In this document: piece by piece, positions 45,966-54,385 of the stretch
Position numbering within the stretch: the stretch's first letter is position 1
Layout of the letters: every line of letters begins with the position of its first letter
Assembly: GCA_016712745.1 (NCBI GenBank)
Contig: JADJQN010000001.1
Location: 248,001 to 312,000, forward strand
Direction of reading: 5' to 3'
Source: Sandaracinaceae bacterium
GTDB taxonomy: Bacteria > Myxococcota_A > Polyangia > Polyangiales > JADJQN01
DNA: 64,000 bases
Program-made: the position numbers and the translations under genes
Notes under the pieces: model-generated
Told to the model about the DNA's origin: nothing
The model's input: only the letters and a program-made list of their open reading frames with translations
Databases searched by the model: none

Positions 45966-46943
45966 CTAGCGGGTAAAACCATCAATGGGGCGTTTGCCTA
46001 GTGCGTCGCGCAACGCGAGTCCGAGCTCGGTGGGCGGCCGCGGCTTGTACGAGCTGTTGATGAGATCACCTTCGAGCTTCCACAAGAAGGCCGCTTGGTA
46101 GTCGTTCCGATCCGCGCTGAAGATGAAGTTGAGCAGCGAAAAAGGTTCGTCGGGGCCAGGAACTTTCGGGATGCCGCACTCACCCGCGATCAGCGGCAGC
46201 TCAAGAATGCGCGGGTCGCCCACGTACGTTGCTAGGTCCTGACGGGACGGCAGGCCGCCGCCCGCATGATAGAAATGAATGTCGACGGCTGACAGCTCAG
46301 CGCCGCTTTGCCAGAGCTTCGGTAAGAAAACGTGCGTGGTGCCGGCCGTGACCAGCAGGTCGGCCCGTTCAGCCATAGCGGCCCCTCGTGCGAAGGCGAT
46401 GGTGCGACCCATGGCTTCCCAGCTTAGAGGTGGCGACTTGCTCGTGTTCGGTTCGTCGGGACAGTCGGTGGTGAGCGTCTCGGGCTCATTTGCAATTTCG
46501 AGTCCGATGGTCACGCGTGGGTCGAGAATCTTCGCGATGGGCGCGGCGACGTGCTCGGCGAAACGCTTTGCTTGATCCGCGTCTGCGAATATTGAGTAGG
46601 TGATTTCATCGTTGTCGCGGAGCGCCGAGTTCGCGTCGAGAAGTGTGAAGTAGATGCGCACGCCCGCGACGAGCGCGCCTTCTTCGAGCTGCTTGATGCG
46701 GTCGAGCAGAATGCGCTGCACACCCGTGACTCGTCCCTGCTTGTCGATCTCAACGCCTTCCGCGCCCTCACACAGCCAGATGCGCACCGCCTCGAGGCCC
46801 AGCGCTCGAGTCTCGAGCAGAGGTCCATATGCCGCGGCGTCGCGAAAGTCGCAGGGCCAGTCGGCAAATCGCGCATTGGTCGCAAGATCATGCGCGTAGG
46901 AGCCGAAAAAGTAGGGAAGATTCGCACCGAGGAGGGAACGCAC
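45966..46943 (-). CDS. GH5-like glycoside hydrolase, no signal peptide
   Basis: The 325-residue protein looks like a TIM-barrel glycosidase: the acid/base Glu in GLEIANEPE near residue 150 and the likely nucleophile Glu in LIAGECGIP near 255, with a HFYHAG strand between, as in GH5/GH-A enzymes. No export signal is evident: the chain begins directly with MRSLLGANLPYFFG. It would therefore act on a cytoplasmic or lipid-linked glycan intermediate, or be exported by another route. It is the first gene of the minus-strand operon. Confidence 0.78.
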   Translation of the reverse strand: MRSLLGANLPYFFGSYAHDLATNARFADWPCDFRDAAAYGPLLETRALGLEAVRIWLCEGAEGVEIDKQGRVTGVQRILLDRIKQLEEGALVAGVRIYFTLLDANSALRDNDEITYSIFADADQAKRFAEHVAAPIAKILDPRVTIGLEIANEPETLTTDCPDEPNTSKSPPLSWEAMGRTIAFARGAAMAERADLLVTAGTTHVFLPKLWQSGAELSAVDIHFYHAGGGLPSRQDLATYVGDPRILELPLIAGECGIPKVPGPDEPFSLLNFIFSADRNDYQAAFLWKLEGDLINSSYKPRPPTELGLALRDALGKRPIDGFTR

Positions 46944-47022
46944 GGCCCCTTATTAACATGATGCTCGGCAAGCCGCTATCGCAGCTCGATTAAGCTTGGA
47001 CGCACGTGCAGAATGGCGCGCT

Positions 47023-48867
47023 GTGCCGAGACGGTCGCTCACCACGCAACTCGCGCTTTTGTTCCGCAACCTTTCGGGCGCGGTGAAGCTTGCGTTCGAC
47101 GTGAGCCGTCCGCTCGTCTGGAGCTATCTGGTTCTGGGCGTCGTGGATGCGCTTTTGCCGGTGGGCATCGCGTGGGTCGGCAAGCAGATCGTCGACGCCG
47201 TTGTGCACGTGCTTGAGTCCCCGCAGCCGCGCGACGCCAGCATAGCTATGCGCTTCGTGATGATCGAGGGCGCGCTGGTCATCGCGAAGCTTATGAGCGG
47301 GCAGGGGCTCGGCTATATCGCAGAAGTTCTGAGGGCTCGCATGGCGGTGCATGTGGAGCTTGTTGTCGCCGGCAAGGCGCAGCGCCTCTCGCTCACGCAT
47401 TTCGAAGACCCAAAGTTCATGGACATGCTCGAGCGCGCCCGCAAAGACGCAACGTGGCGCCCGCTCGAAATGATTACGCATGGCATGGCGCTGACGCGTC
47501 ACGCAATTACGCTCGTCGGATTCGCGGCGCTGCTCGGCGGGCTAGGTTCGTTGGCGGTGGTAGCGTTGCTCGCTGCTGCGCTTCCGTTCTTAGCGGAGGC
47601 CCATTTTTCCGGTCACGACTACGACCGGCGGCACGCGCGGACTCAAGAAGAACGCAAGAGCGGCTACTACTCATCCGTCCTGACGAGCGACTACATGGTG
47701 AAAGAGCTCAAGCTCTTTGGGTTGGCGGGTTTCTTCGAGCGCCGCTACCGCGCCCTGGCCGAGCGCTTCTTCGGCGAGGACAGCGCCTTTGCGCGCAAGC
47801 GCGGCATTTACGTGACTGCATTGGGGGCCCTTAGCTCGCTCGTCTTTTACGGCGTGCTCGTGCGCATTGTGATGCTCGCCGCTGACTCGCAGCTCACGCT
47901 CGGCGCGATGACGATGTACCTGATGGTCTTTCGCCAGGCTCAAGGCGCGTTCCAAGGCGCGATGAGCTCCATCGCGCGTGCCTGGTCGGACAGCCTCTAC
48001 ATGGGAAATCTTTTTCAGTTCTTGGCGATTCCCGATGACGATGTTTCGCGCGCACGCCTCAGTGACATCGATCCCGAAAGCACGAGCAAGCCACGTGCGA
48101 TAGTTTTTGACTCGGTGTCATTCACCTATGACACGGCGGACAAACCCGCGCTCGACAACGTTTCGTTGCGCATCGAGCCAGGGGAAGTCGTGGCACTCGT
48201 CGGTCCGAATGGCGCAGGTAAAACGACGCTCGTGAAGTTACTCACCGGTCTGTACAAGCCGTCGCTAGGGCAGGTCGCGATCGATGGCGAGGATGTGGCG
48301 TCCATGGACCCTGCGGTGCTGCGTAGCCGGATCGGGGTGGTCTTTCAGGATTTCGTTCACTACCATCTAACTGCGGCCGAGAATGTGGGCATTGGTTGGG
48401 AGCCGGCGCTCGACGACGTAGGCGCGATTCGCAAGGCCGCGGCCGACGGTGGAGCGCTCGACGTCATCGAAGGTTTGCCGCAAGGCGTATCGACAATGCT
48501 TGGTCGCTGGTTTGGCGGAGAGCAGCTCTCCGTGGGGCAATGGCAACGCGTGGCGCTGGCGCGTGCTTTTATGCGTAAGAGCGGCATTCTCGTCTTGGAC
48601 GAGCCGACGGCGAGCATCGATGCCGAAGGAGAACACGAAATCTTCGACCGATTTCAGCGACTCGCCGAGGGGCGTACGGTGCTCTTGATCACGCACCGCT
48701 TTTCGAGCGTGCGCATGGCCGACCGCATTCTTGTGTTTGATCGGGGGCGTCTCGTTGCGAGCGGCAAGCACGACGCGCTCATCAAGCAGCGCGGGCTGTA
48801 TGCGCGCATGTTCGAGATGCAAGCCCAAGGCTATCTCGAAGCCGACGGCAAGGGCGCCGTCGCATGA
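47023..48867 (+). CDS. ABC exporter (fused permease and ATPase)
   Basis: The protein of about 614 residues has an N-terminal six-helix membrane domain and a C-terminal ATPase: Walker A GPNGAGKTTLVKLL, a signature QLSVGQWQRVALARA (Ser-Val-Gly-Gln in place of the usual Ser-Gly-Gly-Gln), Walker B ILVLDEPTAS and a switch His in LLITHRFS. This is the MsbA/lipid-and-peptide exporter layout. GTG 47023 is my start; TTG 46996 is the only other in-frame option. Its end overlaps the next start (ATGA). It likely exports the product of this locus. Confidence 0.87.
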   Translation: MPRRSLTTQLALLFRNLSGAVKLAFDVSRPLVWSYLVLGVVDALLPVGIAWVGKQIVDAVVHVLESPQPRDASIAMRFVMIEGALVIAKLMSGQGLGYIAEVLRARMAVHVELVVAGKAQRLSLTHFEDPKFMDMLERARKDATWRPLEMITHGMALTRHAITLVGFAALLGGLGSLAVVALLAAALPFLAEAHFSGHDYDRRHARTQEERKSGYYSSVLTSDYMVKELKLFGLAGFFERRYRALAERFFGEDSAFARKRGIYVTALGALSSLVFYGVLVRIVMLAADSQLTLGAMTMYLMVFRQAQGAFQGAMSSIARAWSDSLYMGNLFQFLAIPDDDVSRARLSDIDPESTSKPRAIVFDSVSFTYDTADKPALDNVSLRIEPGEVVALVGPNGAGKTTLVKLLTGLYKPSLGQVAIDGEDVASMDPAVLRSRIGVVFQDFVHYHLTAAENVGIGWEPALDDVGAIRKAAADGGALDVIEGLPQGVSTMLGRWFGGEQLSVGQWQRVALARAFMRKSGILVLDEPTASIDAEGEHEIFDRFQRLAEGRTVLLITHRFSSVRMADRILVFDRGRLVASGKHDALIKQRGLYARMFEMQAQGYLEADGKGAVA

Positions 48868-50996
48868 GTCTGACGGCGCATAATCTCTGCTTGCACTATG
48901 TCGACGCGAGCTCGCCGAAGCGTCTATTGGCCGTGAGCGAAATTGAGCTTCACGCCTGCATCGATCGCGAGCTTGCTAAAGGACGCGAGGCCGTTTCCCT
49001 GGCCGACTACGTGCGCGAGACAACGCCGCCTGCGGCGTCGGCGTTCTCCATCTCTTTCGACGACGCGCATAGCTCCGTGCTGCGCTTAGCGGCGCCGCTG
49101 CTCGTGCAGAGAAAAATCCCATTCACTCTTTTCGTCCCTGTGCTCTGGGTGGGAACAAGTGATGAATGGTTGAGCTGGGACGAGCTTCGCGCGCTTCGTG
49201 ATCAGGGCGTGACGATTGGTGCTCACTCGATGTCGCATCAACGCTTCTCTTGGCGCCTGTACGACGAGGACGAGCAGGCGTACCAGATGCGTCTTTACGA
49301 CGAATGCGCGCAGTCTAAAGAGTCACTCGAGCGCGAGCTTGGTCTCGCGTGTGATCTCTTTGCCTATCCGTACGGTGAGGATCCCGCTGCGGCCCGTGCT
49401 GCGGTCCGACGTGCTGGCTACAAGGCGGCGTTCACAGTGCGCGGCGATACAGAGTGGGACGGGGACGTCTATTCGATCCCGCGGGTGGACGGCCTGCAGG
49501 CTCATCAGCTTGTGCGCGCTCGTAGCGACGAGCCGCTCCCCATCAGCGTCATTGTGCCGGCCCGCGATCGAATCGATATCTTGCGCGAAACGCTCGGGCG
49601 ACTCGCGGCGCAGAGCTATCCCGAGGAAAAGTACGAGGTCATCGTCGTCAACGACGGCAGCACCGAGGACCTGTCGCCCATTGTGAACGAGTTGCCAAAG
49701 GGGTTTTCGCTACTGCGGCACGGAAGCAACGATGGCGTCTTTCGCGCGGGCCAAGCACGCAACGCCGGTGCCCGGATCGCCAGGTACAGCGTGCTGTCGT
49801 TCCTCGACGCTGATATCGCTGTACCGCAAGACTATTTGTGGGCTCTCGATTGGATCCATCAGCGCCATAGCGATGCAGCCGTTTGCGGATATCTCTCGGG
49901 CTACAACCTGCACGACCTCGGCCACGTGCACACAGTCGCAGAGATACGCGGCGTCGCTGCACTTGAACACGTGCCGGTGATTCCTGATCGTTCACGCGAA
50001 CCGGCTGCGCGCGCGTGTCTCGACAATGCCGACTGGCTCAGCGATGCATGGAAGCTTTGCTACACCGGTAATCTCTCCGTGCCCCGTGACCTCTTCGAGC
50101 GCGTAAAGGGATTCGCAACGGAGTTCGAAGGGTGGGGCCTCGAGGATATCGACTTTGGCTATCGCCTGAGGTGCGCCAAGGCGACGTTCTTCTTCTCACG
50201 CTTCGCGCTGGGCTATCATCTCACCGATCCGAATGAAGGACCGCCACGCAATCCGTTCCGGCGCGCTCATCCAAACCGCGAGGATTTTGCAGGCTATCTG
50301 CTCAATCTCGCGAAGCTAGTTGCGCTACATCCGAGCGATGACGCTATCGCTGACTACCGCGCGCGCGCGCTTGCCGATATCGATGAGACTTGCGGTCGCC
50401 CCAAAACAGTCGGCGTTGAGTTTGGCGGAAGCGCGAAGCGCCGCGCGCCGTTCCACCTTCGAGTGCATCGAACGCCGCCGGGCGGCATTCCGACGCACGA
50501 GCTTCTCGATCGGGTCGCTTACGCGCAGAAAGTGTGCGCGACGAGTCTGTGGCTGCTCGGCGGAGAGCCAGCGGAGCATCCAGGATTTTTCGACGTGCTC
50601 GATGCCGCTCGCAGAGGCGGCATCAAGCACGTCGGCATGCAATCGCAAGGACACGCCTTCGCCGAAGTTGGTCTCGCGAAAGAAGCGCGCGCGCGCGGAC
50701 TTGGGCACGTAACGGTACTCTGGGCCGGCGCCGGCGAAGCGGGCCACGACGTATTGTTCGGCCGGGGCGCGTACGCGCTGCTGCTTCGCGGTATCGAAGA
50801 GCTGCGCAAAGCCGATATCCATCTGGCTGCCCGCGTCGTTCTAACGAGCGGCAGCGACGTAGCGAAATTCGCAGAGCTTCAGAAGGCACTAGAAATGCTA
50901 GGCCTGAGCGTCGACGAAGTGGCGGCCGACCTCGCCGTAGACCGCGCGCGTGCCGCTGCGACGATCGGCCGCGAAGTGTCGGTGCTCGCCCCGTAG
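48864..50996 (+). CDS. Fusion protein: NodB deacetylase, GT2 glycosyltransferase and a degenerate radical-SAM-like domain
   Basis: The 710-residue protein has three parts. Residues about 55-215: a NodB-type deacetylase with metal Asp in SISFDDAH and His in GAHSMSH. Residues about 225-500: a GT2 domain with SVIVPARDR, VVNDGST, SFLDADIAV and the acceptor motif GWGLEDIDFGY. Residues about 520-710: a strand-helix domain with LLGGEPAEHPGF, an AARRGGIKHVG stretch and VVLTSGSDVAKF, laid out like the radical-SAM barrel, but the CxxxCxxC cluster that should precede GGEP is absent. So the last part is probably not catalytic as a radical-SAM enzyme, or binds something else. It is coupled to the ABC exporter. 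Confidence 0.86.
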   Translation: MSLTAHNLCLHYVDASSPKRLLAVSEIELHACIDRELAKGREAVSLADYVRETTPPAASAFSISFDDAHSSVLRLAAPLLVQRKIPFTLFVPVLWVGTSDEWLSWDELRALRDQGVTIGAHSMSHQRFSWRLYDEDEQAYQMRLYDECAQSKESLERELGLACDLFAYPYGEDPAAARAAVRRAGYKAAFTVRGDTEWDGDVYSIPRVDGLQAHQLVRARSDEPLPISVIVPARDRIDILRETLGRLAAQSYPEEKYEVIVVNDGSTEDLSPIVNELPKGFSLLRHGSNDGVFRAGQARNAGARIARYSVLSFLDADIAVPQDYLWALDWIHQRHSDAAVCGYLSGYNLHDLGHVHTVAEIRGVAALEHVPVIPDRSREPAARACLDNADWLSDAWKLCYTGNLSVPRDLFERVKGFATEFEGWGLEDIDFGYRLRCAKATFFFSRFALGYHLTDPNEGPPRNPFRRAHPNREDFAGYLLNLAKLVALHPSDDAIADYRARALADIDETCGRPKTVGVEFGGSAKRRAPFHLRVHRTPPGGIPTHELLDRVAYAQKVCATSLWLLGGEPAEHPGFFDVLDAARRGGIKHVGMQSQGHAFAEVGLAKEARARGLGHVTVLWAGAGEAGHDVLFGRGAYALLLRGIEELRKADIHLAARVVLTSGSDVAKFAELQKALEMLGLSVDEVAADLAVDRARAAATIGREVSVLAP

Positions 50997-50998
50997 TC

Positions 50999-52228
50999 TC
51001 AGCCGTCGTCGTGAATATCCAACGTGTTGCCGCTCGAACCACCCGAAACCTGCTTCATTCGCTCCGGGATGCGCAAGGCGATTACGCCACGCTCAACCCC
51101 GCGCTCCACACTGGGCCCCGCGAGTGCGCTTGCAACCATGCCTTGGTTCCATTCTTCATCCCACGCGTAGTTGAACGCGTTGCACGCAACGCAGCGCTTC
51201 TCCAGACCTTCCTTGACGATGTCGCGGGCGAGATCACTCGTAAGCGCGGTGAGGAGCGAGTCGCTCTGAATATTGCGCCCCTGATGCCAGCAGAGATAGA
51301 AGCCGTGATCGGAGAAGCCGATAAACTTCTGAGGAATTTTGCACCCGTCAATGGGGCGATAGCGAAAATCTTTGCGGCTGTACATCTCGAAGTGCTTGAG
51401 AAGTAGTTCGCGTTCGTTAAACCAGGTGTGCGTCGCCTTGCAGTCGATTTCGATGCGAACGAGTTGCTCGTACGCAATCTTTTCTTGCTCGGGTGTCAGT
51501 TGAAAGTGCGCGGTCTCGGGCACGACTTCGACGTGGCTGAAGCCGCAATAGCTGTATTTGTACCGACCAATGGCCTGGATGGCTTTGAAACTATCGTAGA
51601 GGGTGTGGAAGTTATCCTTCTGCATCACCGTGTTGGTGCCCCATTGAATTTTCGTTTCCGAGAGCCAACCCAGCGTTCGCATCGTTCGCGCCCACGTGCC
51701 TTTGCGCTGGCGAATGAAGTCGTGTGCTTCTTCCGTGCCGTCCACGCTGATGGTTAGGCAGTCGAGCTGCTCGAGGAAATCGAGCTTGTCGCGCTTGATG
51801 AGCGTTCCGTTCGAAACCATCTGCACACGAACACCGAGTGAGAATGCGTGCTCGAGCAAGCGATATATCGCTGGATGCACGAAAGGCTCGCCGCCCGAAA
51901 ACGAAATTACTTCAATGCCGAGTTCGGCTGCCTCCGTGATAACGCTTTTGCACAACGCCTCGTCCATGAAGCGCGTCTCGGACGGCCGGCGACACATTTG
52001 GCATGTGAGGTTGCAGTACTCCGAGAGCGCGATGTCGACGCGCTCGTAACTTGTGAACGCTGCGTTCTGGCCACACTTCGGACACGGCTCGTATTCGAGC
52101 GCCTCGCGTCCGCTCATCGTATGCACGACGTCGTGGCCGCAGCCACGGCAGGCGCGCTTCTTGGTTGCTTCAACCGAGGTCGCGCCTTTCTTCAAGGTGA
52201 AGACGCGCGGCTGAAGTGTGGCTTTCAT
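50999..52228 (-). CDS. Radical-SAM protein with zinc-ribbon and C-terminal Cys domain
   Basis: The 409-residue protein has an N-terminal Cys4 zinc ribbon (CRGCG and CPKCG), then the radical-SAM motif CNLTCQMCRR near residue 73, SGGEPFVHP and a radical-SAM barrel. A C-terminal Cys set follows: GCKIPQ, LCWHQGR and CVACNAF, like a SPASM or twitch auxiliary-cluster region. ATG 52228 starts MKATLQPRVF and overlaps the upstream stop. The enzyme would use SAM-derived radicals on an unknown substrate (peptide or sugar). It is the third gene of a coupled GT2 and radical-SAM trio. Confidence 0.9.
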   Translation of the reverse strand: MKATLQPRVFTLKKGATSVEATKKRACRGCGHDVVHTMSGREALEYEPCPKCGQNAAFTSYERVDIALSEYCNLTCQMCRRPSETRFMDEALCKSVITEAAELGIEVISFSGGEPFVHPAIYRLLEHAFSLGVRVQMVSNGTLIKRDKLDFLEQLDCLTISVDGTEEAHDFIRQRKGTWARTMRTLGWLSETKIQWGTNTVMQKDNFHTLYDSFKAIQAIGRYKYSYCGFSHVEVVPETAHFQLTPEQEKIAYEQLVRIEIDCKATHTWFNERELLLKHFEMYSRKDFRYRPIDGCKIPQKFIGFSDHGFYLCWHQGRNIQSDSLLTALTSDLARDIVKEGLEKRCVACNAFNYAWDEEWNQGMVASALAGPSVERGVERGVIALRIPERMKQVSGGSSGNTLDIHDDG

Positions 52229-53301
52229 TCCCCAGCGCCTTCGGCGGCGGTTGCGTTCGCGGCGTGGCCTTTGGCGGGTGCGTAGACGACTGGCGCGGAC
52301 TCCTTGCCAACAAAGCTGTCGACATCGGAGCAGGCCGCGAGGCATCCCGGGCAACGTTCCGTGAGCGCGAGCACCTGGAGTTCTTGATGATGCGTGCTGT
52401 GCCAGATGTCGGTGATTTCGTCGCTAAGCACGTTGCCCATGCGGTCGTCGTCGCTGCGCATAAAGAAACACGGATAAACGTCGCCTCGAAAATCGACGAG
52501 CAAAAACTTGCTCGGCAAAAAACAACCGCCGGGTGGGATAGGGCGTTTGCCGGTGGCGAGATAGTCGGGAACCACACCAAACATCGACTCGGTGAAGATT
52601 GAGACGCTCTTGCCGTGCGAATACGCGCTAAGTGCCTCGAGCTTCTCTTTGATCACTTCCTTTGGCGTACGCAGCAGTGAGAAGCGCTTGAGATCTTTGT
52701 CAGGCCCGCTGATCTCTTCCTGGAAAGGCTGGAACGAGACCTCGGCGATGCCAAGCTCGGCCGCAAGATCTACGATGTGAAACGCACGCTCGATGGTTTC
52801 ACGCATCAGCACGCCCGAGAGGCCCACTCGAATGCCGCGTTCGACGCACTTCTTCGCGCACGTCACGCTCAACTCGTAATTGCCTTCGCCCCGTAGGTCG
52901 TCGTGTACTTCGCGCGGGCCATCGATCGAGATATGCAGGTAGACGCTCGGCGTCTTCTGCAGGCGGTCTAGGTGCGCGTCGGTGATCATCGTGCCATTGG
53001 TGACGATGTCCTGAGTCGTGTAACCAAGGGCATGCGCGTATTCAACGATGTCGAGAAAGTCCTTGCGCATGAAGCTTTCGGCGCCGCATGGGGTGAAGGT
53101 GTGCGCGCCAAGCGAGCGCGCTTGGCGCAAAAGCTTCTGCGCAACGTCGAGGGCAACGCCATGCTGCTTCAATTCCCAAACGCTGCACATTTTGCACTTG
53201 AGGTTGCAGTACACGGTGAGCTCGACCGCAAGCTCGTCCAGCGCGTGCGTAAGGGCAGCGCGCTGGGGCAGAGGCGAGAGGAGTGGGAGAGATGACTTCA
53301 T
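52225..53301 (-). CDS. Radical-SAM/SPASM protein with altered GGE motif
   Basis: The 358-residue protein has the cluster motif CNLKCKMCSVW near residue 32 and a SPASM-like C-terminal Cys set (GGCFLPS, YPCFFMRSDDD, GNVLSDEITDIWHS, CPGCLAACSD). The usual GGEP motif is replaced by TPCGAESF near residue 71. The barrel continues with VTNGTMITDAHLDRL and SIDGPREVHD. Such proteins modify peptides or activate partner enzymes. It is coupled (ATGA) with GT2 upstream and the other radical-SAM gene downstream. Confidence 0.9.
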   Translation of the reverse strand: MKSSLPLLSPLPQRAALTHALDELAVELTVYCNLKCKMCSVWELKQHGVALDVAQKLLRQARSLGAHTFTPCGAESFMRKDFLDIVEYAHALGYTTQDIVTNGTMITDAHLDRLQKTPSVYLHISIDGPREVHDDLRGEGNYELSVTCAKKCVERGIRVGLSGVLMRETIERAFHIVDLAAELGIAEVSFQPFQEEISGPDKDLKRFSLLRTPKEVIKEKLEALSAYSHGKSVSIFTESMFGVVPDYLATGKRPIPPGGCFLPSKFLLVDFRGDVYPCFFMRSDDDRMGNVLSDEITDIWHSTHHQELQVLALTERCPGCLAACSDVDSFVGKESAPVVYAPAKGHAANATAAEGAGE

Positions 53302-54239
53302 GCGTTCTCTGCTCCTAGCTCGCGAAACATCGCCCGCGAGTGTTCAATCACTGAGCTTACGTCGTTTGCGAACCCGTTCTTTACGAACGATCCGGTCTCT
53401 GGGTCGCGTATGTACCAACGAAGGTCCTTGCAAACCCAATCGCGCACGGCCGTATCTTCACGATGCTTGTCCATGAAGTACACGGCGTTTCGTACGTAGG
53501 TGTCGTAGGAAGGCGTAAGCGCGCGCTCTTCACAACGGAAGGGGTCACGCGGAGCGGGGTCTTCGATATGAAGCACTCGCGCACGCGGTGCGCACACAAT
53601 CGGAACGCCCGCCCGATGAAGTCGGTAGCCGATATCCGTATCTTCGAGGCCCCAGCCGACGAACTTCTCATCGAATGAGAGCTCGGGGGCGGAGCGGGTG
53701 ACCGAGAAGTTGCACGAGTACACGAAGAGCCAAGGGTTTTCGTGCGTTGGTAAACCGTCGCCGTTCATGCCGAGGACCGCGATGCGGTCGTCAGGTTCGA
53801 GTTTTTCAATCTCGCCAAGCTCGGGCAGCTCGTGTCCCGCGTCGTGCGTGCGGTGGCGAAAGCCAATTACAACTTTGGGCGAGGTGCCGTTGCGATGTGC
53901 TTCGAGATGGGAGCTTACGAAGTCTCGCGTGACCACGACGTCGTCGTCGACGAATATCAAGACGTCGCCGGTCGCCGAAGCGATACCCATATTGCGTGCT
54001 TGGCCGGCGCGGAAGCCCAAGTCGTCTTGGAAGCGATAGACAAGCGGCAACTTTGCGGCGAACGATTGCGCAACGTCCCGCGTGTCGTCCGGCGAGCCAT
54101 CGTCGCAGACGATTACCTGAGCGAGCCCGTCCCCATCTTGCCTCGCGAGGCATTCCAGCAACGCTGCAAGGCGATGGCTGCGCTTGTACGTCGGGATGAC
54201 AACGGTCGCTTTCACAGGGCCGGAGATTGCCACAGACAA
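53298..54239 (-). CDS. GT2-family glycosyltransferase
   Basis: The 313-residue protein has a GT-A fold with TVVIPTYKRSHRL, VCDDGSPDDT, FVDDDVVVT (DxD-type metal site) and a C-terminal GWGLEDTDIGYRL acceptor motif as in galactosyltransferase-like GT2/GT7 proteins. It would add a sugar from a nucleotide donor to a glycan or peptide. It resembles the GT2 domain of the neighbouring fusion protein in its last motif. It heads the coupled trio and is divergent from the dehydrogenase gene with a 146-base gap. Confidence 0.9.
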   Translation of the reverse strand: MSVAISGPVKATVVIPTYKRSHRLAALLECLARQDGDGLAQVIVCDDGSPDDTRDVAQSFAAKLPLVYRFQDDLGFRAGQARNMGIASATGDVLIFVDDDVVVTRDFVSSHLEAHRNGTSPKVVIGFRHRTHDAGHELPELGEIEKLEPDDRIAVLGMNGDGLPTHENPWLFVYSCNFSVTRSAPELSFDEKFVGWGLEDTDIGYRLHRAGVPIVCAPRARVLHIEDPAPRDPFRCEERALTPSYDTYVRNAVYFMDKHREDTAVRDWVCKDLRWYIRDPETGSFVKNGFANDVSSVIEHSRAMFRELGAENA

Positions 54240-54385
54240 CGCGTGCCGTCACCGCGTGTCCCGGACGCCAAATCGCCACCTTCTCGGAATGGTTCGAGAA
54301 TTAATCGACGAAGCCGTGATCGGCGCTCTACTGCCGAATTCGCGCCAGTGCACGCGGTTCGACAATACGATAACGTACCCGGCGC

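Noticed and set aside
54240..54385. Inverted repeat TTCTCG/CGAGAA in the divergent gap
   Set aside because: A six-base stem with an eight-base loop could be an operator, but it is too short to call without conservation or a known regulator nearby.
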